Source: Eucommia ulmoides
Lineage: Eukaryota; Streptophyta; Magnoliopsida; Garryales; Eucommiaceae
Length of the DNA: 64,000 bases
Assembly: GCA_016647705.1 (NCBI GenBank)
Contig: CM028333.1
Span: 28,556,743 to 28,620,742 of the forward strand
Direction of reading: 5' to 3'
Within the stretch, counting starts at the first letter, position 1, and every line of letters starts with the position of its first letter. Shown piece by piece: positions 10,545-21,794 of the stretch. The position numbers were made by a program, and so were the translations under genes. The notes below the pieces were generated by a model. The model did no database searches and was not told the DNA's origin. It was given only the letters and a program-made list of their open reading frames with translations.

Positions 10545-10826
10545 ATTTTAGAATAACCTGCAAGGAGCACCTCAAATAGTTCCTAAGTGATACCCAGTCT
10601 AAGTGGGTCCGATCTTATTAGTCGGGATAATTTTAGTTCCTTTTTGGAATCCAAACTTATCTAAATTTAGATATTTTAGCAAAACATCTACTAATAGTAT
10701 GCCCCCACAACGTTATATTTAAAACATCTAACAGGACCTCTGCCTTCAGAAAAGAATTTATGAAAACATTTTTGCTTAAGATATTTCTAAAACCTAATAC
10801 CGGCTTTATCAAAAATACCATATAAA
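10545..10826 (-). pseudogene. Copia-1 gag-protease linker, degenerate
   Basis: Joining this segment to 20,449 across element B gives LKMLLGSLYGIFDKAGIRF, the usual linker at the end of SIRE-type gag. Several stops follow and no further domain is visible. Confidence 0.6.
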
Positions 10827-11046
10827 CTTCCTGATAGGTTGATTTTATCTATCTATCTATTTTCAAGCTGATTTTGATAGTTTTCAAGTGTTATTGTAAT
10901 ATTTTAATATGTTTTAATTCTTTTTTATTTAGTTTGGAATAAATCAGGTGTTTGGGACGAAAATGGATAAAAACGGTTGAAAATCAAGTAAATCGATAGG
11001 ACGTCGGTGGAGAAATAGTTGAAAATATTAAATAAATAAAATATAT

Positions 11047-11157
11047 CCTCCACCGCTGCAGCGGTGAAACCCACCGCTGCAGCAATCAAAAGAATAAAGA
11101 CTTTCTGCTTAACCACCGCTGCAGCAGGTGGTGTTTCCCACCGCTGCAGCGGTTCGA
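11047..11157. repeat. Dyad array in U3 of element B 5' LTR
   Basis: Four units built on CACCGCTGCAGCGGTG. The first is a perfect palindrome with a central TGCA. The others have lost parts of one arm. The 3' LTR counterpart (19,279-19,432) has decayed further. Confidence 0.85.
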
Positions 11158-11414
11158 CACCAGGTGGTTTAGATATTTTGGGATATTTTCTTAGATATTT
11201 TGAATCCCTTAATATCCCATTCTTTCCCAACACAATAGACATGTTTTTGGGACTCCCTTGAGAGCTCCAAGGCATACCAACAAAGAGAGATCATCCATTT
11301 AAAAAGGAGAAATCAAGATCGGAGTGGAAATCACAGACATGGAACCATCAATTCTTCAGATAATGGCTATTCTCCTTTGTTTATTTCTTTATTTCTTAAA
11401 CCCTTGTTGGTATT

Positions 11415-12792
11415 TGGTGGCAGAATATTACGACGCCACTTTCATCGCAAGTATACGGGTCAAGTTTTAGTATAGATTGGAAGAGTTAGGGTTGTCGTAT
11501 CCACAGTGATTGGTTGAGATTATTATTGAGTACTGTAATTATCAAAATCTAACATTATGTAGGCGATAAAAAATAAAATTTATTTATAATAAAATATATT
11601 AATACTAAGTTAATTAATCTAATTATACAAATATTATATTGAGACATTTAGGGGAATGGATTATCTAAGAATTAACTTTATTTACTTAAATGTGTTTAAT
11701 CTTGTTTGATTTACATTCACGGTGTTCGACTTATCTGAATACTCGTTCACTCTATCTCCCAAGTGTAAAGCGAGCAAATATGTGACTTCATGTTGATGCC
11801 GAAGTCGCCCTTGAGCATCTTTTAGAACACATAGTCACATGAGTCTTGCCCCAACGTCATTGATTGCACATTTTCTAACTCTCTCCTAGGTTATTAGATC
11901 GTCGCGTTGTGTTTAATCCTAGTCCGAATTCGGGGTTACCTCTCCCGAGTGTCAAACCCCATATTCTCTATACATCGAAACAAGCATATAATCGAAGAAT
12001 AACGGTAAAGACAATCAAATAACAAAGAAAAACCATTAACAAAACACCAATTTCACACAAACAACATATTCATAAATTTATATTATTCCCATCGATAATC
12101 CATGTTTAGCCAATGGCCATAACCATTTAAACAATGAAAAATAAGCTAAACATACTCAACAAACTACCAAAGTTAAGAAACTAAAGAAAGAAATGAAGGA
12201 ACTTAGCCGTATTTCAAAGATCCGAACCACTCGAAGAGCATTTCTCCTTCTTCGATTTGTGTTCTTCTCCTTTGGGGTTAGTATGAGCTCCCCAAAAACC
12301 TTTCAAAATACTCCCTAATATATTCTTAAAACGTGTTGGGGATGAAGGGATCAACTTAAGGGGTGTAACATATCCCAAAATATCAAGAAAAACTCTTTAC
12401 AGCTGGTGCCGGACCGCCACGGTGGTGGAAATGTAGAGAGTTTAGCAATTCTCTGTTGTTTCATCGACGCTGCGTTGGTGTCACCGCCGTATTTCTTGTT
12501 TTGGCTGTAACTTTCTCATCCAAACTCTGATTGAGGTGATTAAAAAACCTATAGAAATCTAAGATAAAGATATACAACTTCCACGTTTTGTATTTTTCTA
12601 AAATCAGATTGCATCATAGTCAAAAATGGTCTTGACGTTACTGCACTTGTACCGGTTTTGCACATTTTCACCCTTTTATTTAAAAACCTACCAAACAATA
12701 CAAAAACATATTAAAACAATAAAATAGATTGAAAACACACAAATAATTTAATCTAAAAGTACTTGATTTGTCAATAAATAAATCACTTATCA
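11415..12792 (-). repeat. Solo LTR 2, nested in the 5' LTR of element B
   Basis: It has a perfect TSD, GTATT (11,410-11,414 and 12,793-12,797). On the minus strand it starts TGATAAGTGATTTATT and ends ATTCTGCCACCA. The same family has inserted into itself in the opposite orientation. The dyad array near 12,405-12,490 is reduced. 1,378 bases. Confidence 0.9.
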
Positions 12793-13556
12793 GTATTTAA
12801 TGTTGTTTAGCTTGTTTATGGTTGAATATTTGGCTATGGCCATAGTAGCTAAACATATATTGTCTAGGGTTTGATGTAGTCCATGAAAATATTGTTTAAT
12901 AAATCGATATTTTGTTAACAGTTGTTTATTTTTATCTGATTGTGTTTACCATTTTGTTACTTCCAATGTATGCTTGTTATGATATATTGGTTGGTTTAAG
13001 AAATCAAGGTTTAACACTTGGGAGAGGTAACCCCGGATTCGGACTAGAGTTTAAACACAACGCTGACGATCTAATGACTCGGGAGAGTATTAGAAAGTGT
13101 GCAATCCGTAAGGTTGGGGCGAGACTCTTGTGATCAGTGTCATTAGACGCTAGATAGGGACATCGTCGTTGACACAAAGTCTCATATTCATTCACTTTAC
13201 ACTCGGGAGAGGTAGCGAGTGAGTTTTCGATACCTAAATTGTCAGATAGTTTAAATACCGTTAATGTAAACGAGACTGAAGCAAATAAGTTTAAGTGAAC
13301 GAAGTTAATCTTTAGATAATATATTCTCATTAACGTCACTATTAGTATTTTAGTTTAATTAATTTAGCTTAGTTTTATTTCTTTAAACAAAAATTTAAAT
13401 TTGAGTCGCCTAGATAAAATTCGGTTATGACAATCATGGTACTTAATGACAATTTAATCCAATCCCTGTGGATACGACAATCTTTACTCTTCCCTATTCT
13501 ATAAAACTTAACCCGTACACTTGCGATAAAAGTAGCGACGTTATATTCCGCTACCA

Positions 13557-13580
13557 AGTTTTAGCGCCGTTGCCGGGGAT
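13557..13580 (+). other. Primer-binding site of element B
   Basis: AGTTTTAGCGCCGTTGCCGG (then GGAT) follows the 5' LTR directly. GGCGCCGTTGCCGGGGA is the usual primer site of Athila/Tat-group Gypsy elements, so this places B near that group although it has no pol. Confidence 0.8.
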
Positions 13581-13674
13581 TGATTTTTAGATTGTTGTTT
13601 ATATTGTGGGTAATAACTTGATTTTAATTTAGGCATTTATTTTATTTTTAATTTTTGTTTTTAGTTTTGTTTTT

Positions 13675-14642
13675 CATGCAGGGTACTTGAAGATGTCTCA
13701 TCAACGAGTATAGTTACATTTCTTTCAACGAGATTTCGAGCCGTTTTATTGTGCTTGGGATCGATACAAGGAGTTGTTATTTCGGTTCTAAACTTCCTCG
13801 ATGCGTTACAAGCTGCAACAAAAATGTGGGTTGAATGAGGAAATGATACCACCTCATTCGACCAACTAACCGCAGACAAAGCCTATCGATTGTTGAAAGA
13901 CATGGTGGAGCTTGATTTTTAGAATTGGAATTATTCAACAAGTTACCAAAACTTAGGGGATAATTCCAACATTTCGGCGCCATAGATTAATACCTCGAAC
14001 CTGCTTGTTAAGTCTTCCCCCACCCTGGAAAAGATATTTATTGCAGTTATGGGGGAAACTCAATTTTTCTTGAGGAAAACACATAACCGTCTCAACAAGC
14101 ATGAGGATCATCTTGACAATATTGAGATGACCTACGCTGAAATTGATGCAACCGTAACGTCTCTTTAGACGCAAATCGGTCAGCTAATCTGCTATATTGA
14201 GGCCAAGTTAGAAGTGGTGGCACTGAGAGCCACAAACGCCACATACATTGAAAGCCACCATAAGGAATCGGATACAAGCGGAAGGAATTTGGGTTCGTAT
14301 TATGATGATGATTCAACTAAAGAAAAAACCCAAGCGTGGATCGATGATTCTGATTTTTTACCATTTAAGATCCATATTGTGATGCCACCCCTGATCCAAG
14401 ATGATCACATCTACAAGGATCCGATGTGGCTCACTTGTGTTACTTCACTTCCAACTCCGTTTGTTCAAGATTCCCAAGCACATGAGATGGAAATGAATCA
14501 AGTTGAAATAACGGGCCAAACAATGCCAAATCTCGCCAATCTTAAGGGTATTCTGAATCAAGACCCGTATGTTTTGTTGTATGACATATACTACGGGCGG
14601 AAGCCACTCTTTGACGAGCCCTTTTCTGTGCCATGCCGATGA
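13675..14642 (+). pseudogene. gag: Gag relic of element B (Athila/Tat-like)
   Basis: This is a decayed reading frame. Recognisable pieces are FEPFYCAWDRYKELLF (a gag core segment with the conserved W-DR-KELL), then LTADKAYRLLKDMVELDF, SSPTLEKIFIAVMGETQFFL and HEDHLDNIEMTYAEIDATVT, a coiled-coil stretch like that of Athila gag. The frame then opens at 14,214-14,642 with no known domain. Several stops and frame changes separate the pieces. The assignment rests on order and on the Athila-like primer site. The 14,214-14,642 stretch itself is unrecognised. Confidence 0.55.
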
Positions 14643-14823
14643 CATTAAACTAAGAAATTCTTGGGAAGCAAACCAAGTTTTCAAATAAATTAATCCATCA
14701 CCGTCGACTTTATTCAGAGGCAAGATTGTCTCACCTCCCAAGTACGTGTTTTAAACCCCCTTCGTCGTCATGCTTTATTTCTATTGTTGAGTTCGATGTT
14801 GGGTCATTATGGACACTGTCCGT

Positions 14824-16213
14824 TGATAGGTGTAATTTATCTATTTATTCCCAAGCCGATTTTGTTAGTTTTCGAGTATTTTATAGCGTTTTTATATGTT
14901 TTAATATGTTTTTATTCTTTTAGTATAAATCAAGTGTGTGGGGGTGAAAAGAGATGAAAACGGATCATAAACGATCAAATCGGATCAAGAACAGTAGAAA
15001 AACGGTGGGAAAACAAGCAAAATGGCAAAATTCAGAACCTGCAGCCCACCACCGCGGTGGTCATGATGCAGAGAAGGGTCTAAAGCCTCTGAAAATCCAC
15101 TGCCACAGCGGTGAGATCCACCACCACAGAGGTGATGCAATAAAAGGTCTCTGCTCCCATTGCCGTATCCACTGCCGTAGCCGTGAACACTACCGACATA
15201 CCCACCGTCACAACGGTCACTCTACATAGATTTTAGGTATTTATTTTAGATATTTTGAGCCCTATATCTTCTCCTCTTCTCTCCATTCGGTAAAAAGAGA
15301 CCCCTTAGGGTTTATAATGTTTTGAGAGTGTTTTGGGGAGTGCTCAACCAAATCCAAAGGAGAAGAACACGTTGCGAAGAAGGAGAAGCGATCGTTGAAC
15401 GGTTTTAGCGCCAAATATTCGAACAATGGCTAAGTTTCTTTCGTTTCTCTCTTTATTTTCTTAACTTCGGTAGTTTGTTGAGCATGTTTAGCTCGTTTTT
15501 CATTGTATAAATGGTTATGGCCATGAGCTAAATGAATTTTGTCTGGGGATTAATAATATTTATGAAAATGTTGTTTGTTTGAGTTGTGTTTCTTCAATGG
15601 TTGTTCTTCACTAATTCAATTGTGTTTATCGGTTTGTCATGTTTAGATATAGTGAGAAATCGAGGTTTGACACTTTGGAGAGGTAACCCCGAATTCGAAC
15701 TAAGGTAAACACAACGCGACAATTTAATAACCCGGGAGAGAGTTAGAAAGTGTGCAATCCATGAAATTGGGGCAAGACTCATGTGACCTAGTGTCGTTAA
15801 GACATTGAGGGGAATTTTTTCATTAATACAAAGTCTCATATTCACTCATCTTATACTCGGGAAAGGTGGTGAGTAAGTTTACGATACAGCGATTGTCGGA
15901 TAGATCAAATACCGTTATTGATAACAAAATGAGATCAAACACACATTTAAGTAAATGAAGTTAATCCCTAGATAATATTTTCTCCTAAACATCTCATATT
16001 ATTAGTATAGTATAATTAGTTAATTGGATTAGTATTTATTAAATTATAAACCATTTTTTATCGCCTAAATAAAGTTAAGTTATGATAATTACGTTACTCG
16101 ATAATAATCTTAACCAATCCCTGTGGATACGACAACCCCTACTCATTCCCATCTATACTAAAACTTGACCCATACATTTGCGGTGAAAGTGACGACGTAA
16201 TATTCCGCCACCA
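14824..16213 (+). repeat. Solo LTR 3, nested in the element B interior
   Basis: It starts TGATAGGTGTAATTTATC and ends TATTCCGCCACCA. The flanks TCCGT (14,819-14,823) and ACCGT (16,214-16,218) form a 5-bp TSD with one mismatch. 1,390 bases. Its dyad array is at 15,047-15,225 (CACCACCGCGGTGGT is the best unit), with AGATATTTT near 15,246. Confidence 0.88.
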
Positions 16214-16541
16214 ACCGTTTTAAGTTTGGGGGTGATATGTAGTATGCTATTATGTTTTCTTGTTATTAGCTATGTAGTTTAAGTTTAAATGTTTTATTGT
16301 TTAATCGTATGCATGTTTGTTTAGTATTAGTGTTAGTATGTTTATGTTTTTAGTTGTTATGGTTGTGTGCTAAGTTTTGTAGTTCATCTAGGCCATTACC
16401 CGATGATGACTCTATCCCCTAGTTGTTTATCGAGGTCGAGCGTAATGCACATTCATGTGTGTTCTGTGTGCTTGACATCTCATTTTAGTAAAAGTTATTG
16501 TGGATCCTAACTTACACGAGCACTTAAATTCAATTTACTAG
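16214..16541 (+). other. Element B non-coding 3' interior, part 1
   Basis: It aligns with about 36,190-36,480 of element C (shared CATTCATGTGTGTT followed by TGTGTGCTT). No reading frame is visible. It continues at 17,950 after solo LTR 4. Confidence 0.7.
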
Positions 16542-17949
16542 TGATAGGTATAATTTATCTATTTATTCCCAAATTGGTTTTGTTAATTTTCAAGTATTTT
16601 TATAGTGTTTTAATACGTTTTTATTCTCTTTGTTATAAATCAGGTGTTTGGGATGAAAAGGGATGAAAACGGATCATAAATGATCAAATCAGATCAAGAG
16701 CAGTAGAAGAACAGTGGAAAAAGAGCAAAGAGGCTAAATTTTAGAACCTGCAGCCTACCACCACGGCAGTCAAAATACAAAGAAGGGACTAAACTCTCTA
16801 TAAATCCACCGCCACAATGGTGACATCCATCATCGTGGAGGTGAAACAACAGAAACTATCTTCTTCCACCGTTGCATCCACCACCGCAGCGATGACACAA
16901 TCGACATGCCCACTGCTACGGCGGTCACTCTACACAAATTTTAGATATTTTTTAAGATATTTTGAGCCCTATATCTTCTTCTTCCTCCTCATTTTCGAAG
17001 AATCAACCCTCCATACACTTAGGTGTAGAATAGAATAGAAAGAGTTTGGGGAGAGCTCATCCAAATCCAAAGGAGAAGAACACAAAGCGAACAAGGAGAA
17101 GCGATCTCGAAGCAGTTTTAGCGTCAAATCTTCAAACAACGGCTAGTTTCTTTCGTTTCTCTCTAAATTTCTTAATTTTGGTTTATTGTTTGAGCATGTT
17201 TAGCTCATTTATCATTGTATATATGGTTATGGCCATTAGCTAAACATGGATTATCTAGGGATTAATATGATTTTAATGAAATCGTTGTTTGTTTGAGTTG
17301 TGTTTCTTTAACGGTTGTTCTTCGCTATTCGATTGTGTTTATCGTTTCTGTATTTCCATTATATACTTGTTTAGATATATTGAGAAATCGAAATTTGACA
17401 CTCGGGAGAGGTAACCCCGAATTCGGACTAGGGTAAACACAATGTGACGATCTAATAACCCGGGAGGGAGTTAGAAAGTGTGCAATCCATGACGTTGGGG
17501 CAAGACTCATGTGACCTAGTGTCATTAAGACATTGAGGGGGACTTCTTCGTTGACGCGAAGTCTCATATTCACTCATCTTACACTTGGGAGAGGTGGTGA
17601 GTGAGTTTACGATACAGAGATTATCGGATAGGATGAACACTGTTATTGTAAACTAAACGAAATCAAACACATTTAAGTAATGAAGTTAATCCCTAGATAA
17701 TCTTTACCCCTAAACATCTCATATTAGTAATATAGTTTAATTAGTATAATTAGTATTTTGTTATTAGTATATTTAATTATAAAACTACAATTTTTATGTC
17801 GCCTAAATAATGTTAGGTTATGATGATTACGGTACTTGATAATAATCTCAACCAATCCCTGTAGATACGACAACTCCTACACTTCTCATTATACTAAAAC
17901 TTGACCCGTACACTTGTGGTGAAAGTAGCGACGTAAATAAGCGCTACTA
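16542..17949 (+). repeat. Solo LTR 4, nested in the element B interior
   Basis: It has a perfect TSD, ACTAG (16,537-16,541 and 17,950-17,954). It starts TGATAGGTATAATTTATC and ends AAGCGCTACTA, with TA instead of the usual CA. 1,408 bases. The dyad array is at 16,750-16,927. AGATATTTT occurs twice, at 16,942 and 16,954. The dyad GACTTC...GAAGTC at 17,541-17,563 lies in the conserved 3' half. Confidence 0.9.
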
Positions 17950-19068
17950 ACTAGCTATCCAATTGATTTGACGCCGATTATCCATTAGCCAAGTTCATGA
18001 CAATAGGGATTCTAGAACCTGATTTGGAGGAAATTTGATGCGAAATCCATGCAAAGTAGTTCAGGAGATATGATGTAGGCATTAATTTTGATGGCTTGAG
18101 CCTTTGAAGCCTACTATGTAATATGTTTTATCCCTCATTACCCCGTCGAAGCCTGTAAGCCTTTTCAATTCTGAACACGTAACAAATACCATGGCCAATT
18201 GAATTTTTTCCAAACCATTATCGCTAAACTTAAGGCACAATTTGAGTGAAATCAAGTTAGCGTTTGTTATGCTACTTGAAGTGAGCGATTGGGTTTTGGG
18301 AGAACTATTGATTGGTTCGGTATTCAAGTACTCACTTGTCATTTTTCTATCGTATTTCCACACACGTCAAATTGTACGAATCAAATAAGTTTGAGGGTGT
18401 GTTTGTTTAAAAAAAACACCGTAAATGTGTATATACGATTTTATTTTTGTTTGTTTAGATAAGTGAGTACTACATTTTAAAGTGTTAGTTCAGGATTGTT
18501 TCGAATTGGTCTTTGGGGTTACGAGTCTGATTGAGCCAAGCGTTGTGCCTCGGGTATCGTTAAGTTAATAACGTTAACCTATTTTATATTCCTGATATAC
18601 CCTTGGCCATTGACAAAAACCAAACCAAGTCCTATTGATCTTTTTGAATTTCTAAGACTACACTAGTGGAGAGCGGAACCCAGTCAGGCATATGGATTTC
18701 CTATACCTTTATGGTTTAAGTCATAAACTTTGTTGGTAGATAAACCAATCCGGTTTGTAGATGGTTGTATGATTGAGTTTTCGCACACACAATTGAGCAG
18801 GATCTAGAATGGCGTTTACTGTTACTGAATGTTGAAATTCTAGAACACCACATGGTTCATTTTACTCTTGAAATCGATATGATTGGGGGCTAATGAGGGA
18901 ATTTTTTTGGTCTTATAGATGAAATTCAAAACTCATACGTTGTTGTTATTTTTAGTTCGTTAGTGTTTTCATTTTTAGTATTTAAATTTGTTAATTAGTC
19001 GTAGTAGTTTAATTTATTGTGTGGGTATTTTGCTTGAGGACTAACAAAATTCTAAGTCTGGGGGTATT
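17950..19068 (+). other. Element B non-coding 3' interior, part 2
   Basis: No coding potential. It is co-linear with 36,510-37,607 of element C (shared CTAGAACTTGATTTGG-like, GAAATCGAGTTG-like and GCTCGAGGACTAGCAAAAT-like segments). It ends in the polypurine-like AAGTCTGGGGGTATT just before the 3' LTR. Confidence 0.7.
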
Positions 19069-20443
19069 TGATAAGTTAATTTCATCTATCTATTTCCAAG
19101 CTGATTTTGATAGTTTTCGAGTGTTATTGTAATGTTTTAATTTGTTTTAATTCATTTTTATTTGTTTGGTATAAATCAGGTGTTTGGGACGTAAAGGGAT
19201 GAAAACAGCTGAAAATCGAGCAAATTGGTAGGATGTCAATGGAGAAATGGTTGAAAAGATTAAAGAAAGAAAATGCAGCCTCCACCGCTGCAACGATCAA
19301 AAGAACAGAGACTTTCTGCTTAACCACTGCTACAGCAGTGAACTTTACTGCTACAATGGTGTTTCCCACTACTACAGCGGTCAACTAACAGAAACCTACT
19401 GACTTCCCACCGCTGCAGCGGTTCAACACCAGGTGTCTTAGATATTTTGGGATATTTTCTTAGATATTTTGGATCCCTTAATATTCCCTTCTTCCCCAAA
19501 ACAATAGACACATTTTTGGGACTCTCTTGAGAGCTTCAAGGCATACCAACAAGGAGAGATCATCTATTTGAATAGGAAAAATCAAGACCGGAGTGGAAAT
19601 CATGGACGCAGAACCATCAATTCTTCAAATAATGGTCATTCTCCTTTATTTCTCTCTTTATTTCTTAAACCCTTATTGGTATTTAATGTTGTTTAGCTTG
19701 TTTATAGTTGAATATTGGGCTATGTCCATGTGTAGTTAAACATATATTGTCTAGGGTTTGATGTAGTCCATGAAAACATTGTTTGAATAAATCAATGTTT
19801 TGTTAACGGTTGTTTATTTTTATCTAATTGTGTTTACCGTTTTGTTATTTCCAATGTATGCTTGTTATGATATATTAGTTGGTTTGAGAAATCGGGGTTT
19901 GACACTCGAGAGAGGTAACTCCGGATCCGGATTAGAGTTTAAACACAACGCGATGATCTAATGACACGGGAGAGTATTAGAAAGTGTGCAATCCGTGAGG
20001 TTGGGGCAAGACTCATGTGATCAGTGTCATTAGACGCTAGATAGGGACATAGTCGTTGACACAAAGTCTCATATTCATTCACTTTACACTCAGGAGAGGT
20101 AGTGAGTGAGTTTTCAATACCTAGATTGTCGGATAGTTTAAATACCGTTAATGTAAACGAGATTGAAACGAAAACGTTTAAGTGAACAAAGTTAATCCCT
20201 AGACAATATATTTCCATTAACGTCGCTATTAGTATTTTAGTTTAATTAGTTTAGTTTAGTTTTATTTCTTTAAACAAAAATCTAAATTTGAGTCGCCTAG
20301 ATAAAAATCGGTTATGACAATCATGGTACTTAACGACAATTTAATCCAATCCTTGCAGATACGACAACATTTACTCTTCCCTATTCTATAAAACTTGACT
20401 TGTACACTTACGGTGAAAGTAGCGACGTAATATTCCGCTACTA
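19069..20443 (+). repeat. 3' LTR of element B
   Basis: It begins TGATAAGTTAATTTCATC and ends ATTCCGCTACTA, followed by TSD CTTCC. It pairs with the split 5' LTR. The dyad array at 19,279-19,432 has several units with mutated arms. Confidence 0.88.
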
Positions 20444-20448
20444 CTTCC

Positions 20449-21732
20449 CAAAAGCATTTTCAAGTTATTCTCACCGCTGGTGAATTTGAGAACAATTGAA
20501 TGTAAATCCGAAATCTTAGATTTCAATTCATTGTTTTTAGATTTGTAGTCCATTACTTACTTGTTTAATGTATTAATTATACTTTGAAGGGCATTTATTT
20601 TGGAACACTTGTTTTTGTAATCATGTAAAAGTTCTTGATAAACATCAAATAATTCATCAAAATCTATAGGACAAAAACTTGAACATTTTGTTACCTCACC
20701 ACCAGTGGTCATCAATGCAAACATGGATGTATCTTCACTTTCTTATTTTTCTGAGCTACTTGATTCGGTATCATCCCAATTAGCCTTCATAGACTTCTTC
20801 TTGCTCTTTTTTCTTTTCTTATTCTTTTTTATCTTCTTCTCATTTTCTTTATCCTTCTTCAGTTCGGGATAATCAGTTTAAAAGTGATCGGACTTGTGAC
20901 AGTTGTAGCATTCCACATTGTTCAAGTTGAATTTTCTTCTCCCACGGAATGTACGCCGAGTCATTCTTCTAAAATTCTTCGTGAGAAGCGCCACATCTTT
21001 CTCTTGCTCACTATAAAGACTTTCATCATCACTGTCATCCTCTTCTTCAGTTTTCTGATCTTTTAGCGCCAAGGGTTTCTTCTTGCCATTTTTAGTGTTA
21101 TCCTCATATTCTCGAATCGTTGTTTTATGCGTCATAAAGTTGCCTATGAGGTTATCAATTTCGTATTTGGCAAGATCCTTAACTTCCTCAATTGCAGTCA
21201 CCTTTGACTCTCATATTTTTGTTAAAGATCTCAGGACCTTTTGAACTCTATCCTCCATGGAATATGGCTTTCCAAGTTGACTCAAGTGATTATAAATATT
21301 GTTAAATTGAGTGTACATCTCTTGAATCGATTCGGTTTATTCCTTTCTGAATAATTCAAATTGTCTCATAAGAGGGTTGATTTTCGATTGCTTCACTTGA
21401 CTTGTCTCTTCGTCGATAACTTGTATCTTGTCCCACATCTCCTTTGTTGATTTACAACCTAAAACTCTCGAGTATTCATTAGCATCTAAAGAACAAAATA
21501 GAATATTAATGGCTTGAGAGTTTATAGAAAGTTTTTGCTTATTGGAAGAAGTTAGTTGCTCATTCTTCTTCTCGACTCCGTTTTCCATTGGGACAAACAG
21601 ATCATCCTCGATTGCTAGCCAGACATCATAATTTGTGGCCTGAACAATCATTCTGTCTTTCCAGAATGCATAATTTTCACCTGCAAACAATGGTGGTCGG
21701 TGCATAGACTGTCCCTCAACTAATGTGCCCAT
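20449..21732 (-). pseudogene. gag: Copia-1 gag (SIRE/Maximus-like)
   Basis: It starts at ATG 21,732 with MGTLVEGQSMHRPPLFAG followed by NYAFWKDRM, the Copia gag N-terminus. The first open stretch ends at 21,337 at a single stop. The second (21,201-20,878) has an acidic region (TEEEDDSDDESLYSEQEKDV) and the zinc knuckle CYNCHKSDHF. Beyond a stop, a lysine-rich tail and a helical segment run to 20,449, where element B is inserted. The nucleocapsid-like protein would coat the RNA in cytoplasmic particles. The gene is broken by a few stops only, so it is moderately old. Confidence 0.85.
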
Positions 21733-21780
21733 TATGTGCGCTATATGATCTTTGTTAGCTTAGTGTGTCGAGTTGAACCA

Positions 21781-21793
21781 GCTCTGATGTCAA
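21781..21793 (-). other. Primer-binding site of Copia-1
   Basis: On the minus strand TTGACATCAGAGC matches the initiator tRNA site TTGGTATCAGAGC with two differences. It lies directly next to the 5' LTR end (TGTTGACCC on plus). Confidence 0.75.
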
Positions 21794-21794
21794 T

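Larger units (their letters stand above)
10832..13556 (+). repeat. 5' LTR of element B, split by a nested solo LTR
   Basis: The halves are 10,832-11,414 and 12,798-13,556, together about 1,342 bases, matching the 3' LTR (1,375). It begins TGATAGGTTGATTTTATC and ends TATTCCGCTACCA. U3 has the perfect 16-base palindrome CACCGCTGCAGCGGTG at 11,051-11,066 and two AGATATTTT motifs at 11,171 and 11,193. Confidence 0.88.
10832..20443 (+). mobile_element. Element B: non-autonomous Athila/Tat-related element with palindrome-array LTRs
   Basis: It is flanked by a perfect 5-bp TSD, CTTCC (10,827-10,831 and 20,444-20,448). Its 5' LTR (10,832-13,556) is interrupted by a solo LTR and its 3' LTR is 19,069-20,443. 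The primer site GCGCCGTTGCCGGGGA follows the 5' LTR. The internal region, with its nested LTRs subtracted, is about 2.7 kb. It holds only gag relics and a non-coding 3' part shared with element C. No protease, RT or integrase motif is present, so it would need proteins from a relative. Three LTRs of its own family are nested in it. Confidence 0.88.

Noticed and set aside
14214-14642. 142-residue plus-strand ORF in element B as a novel gene
   Set aside because: It continues a decayed gag frame and has no separate start signal or domain; kept only as part of the gag relic.
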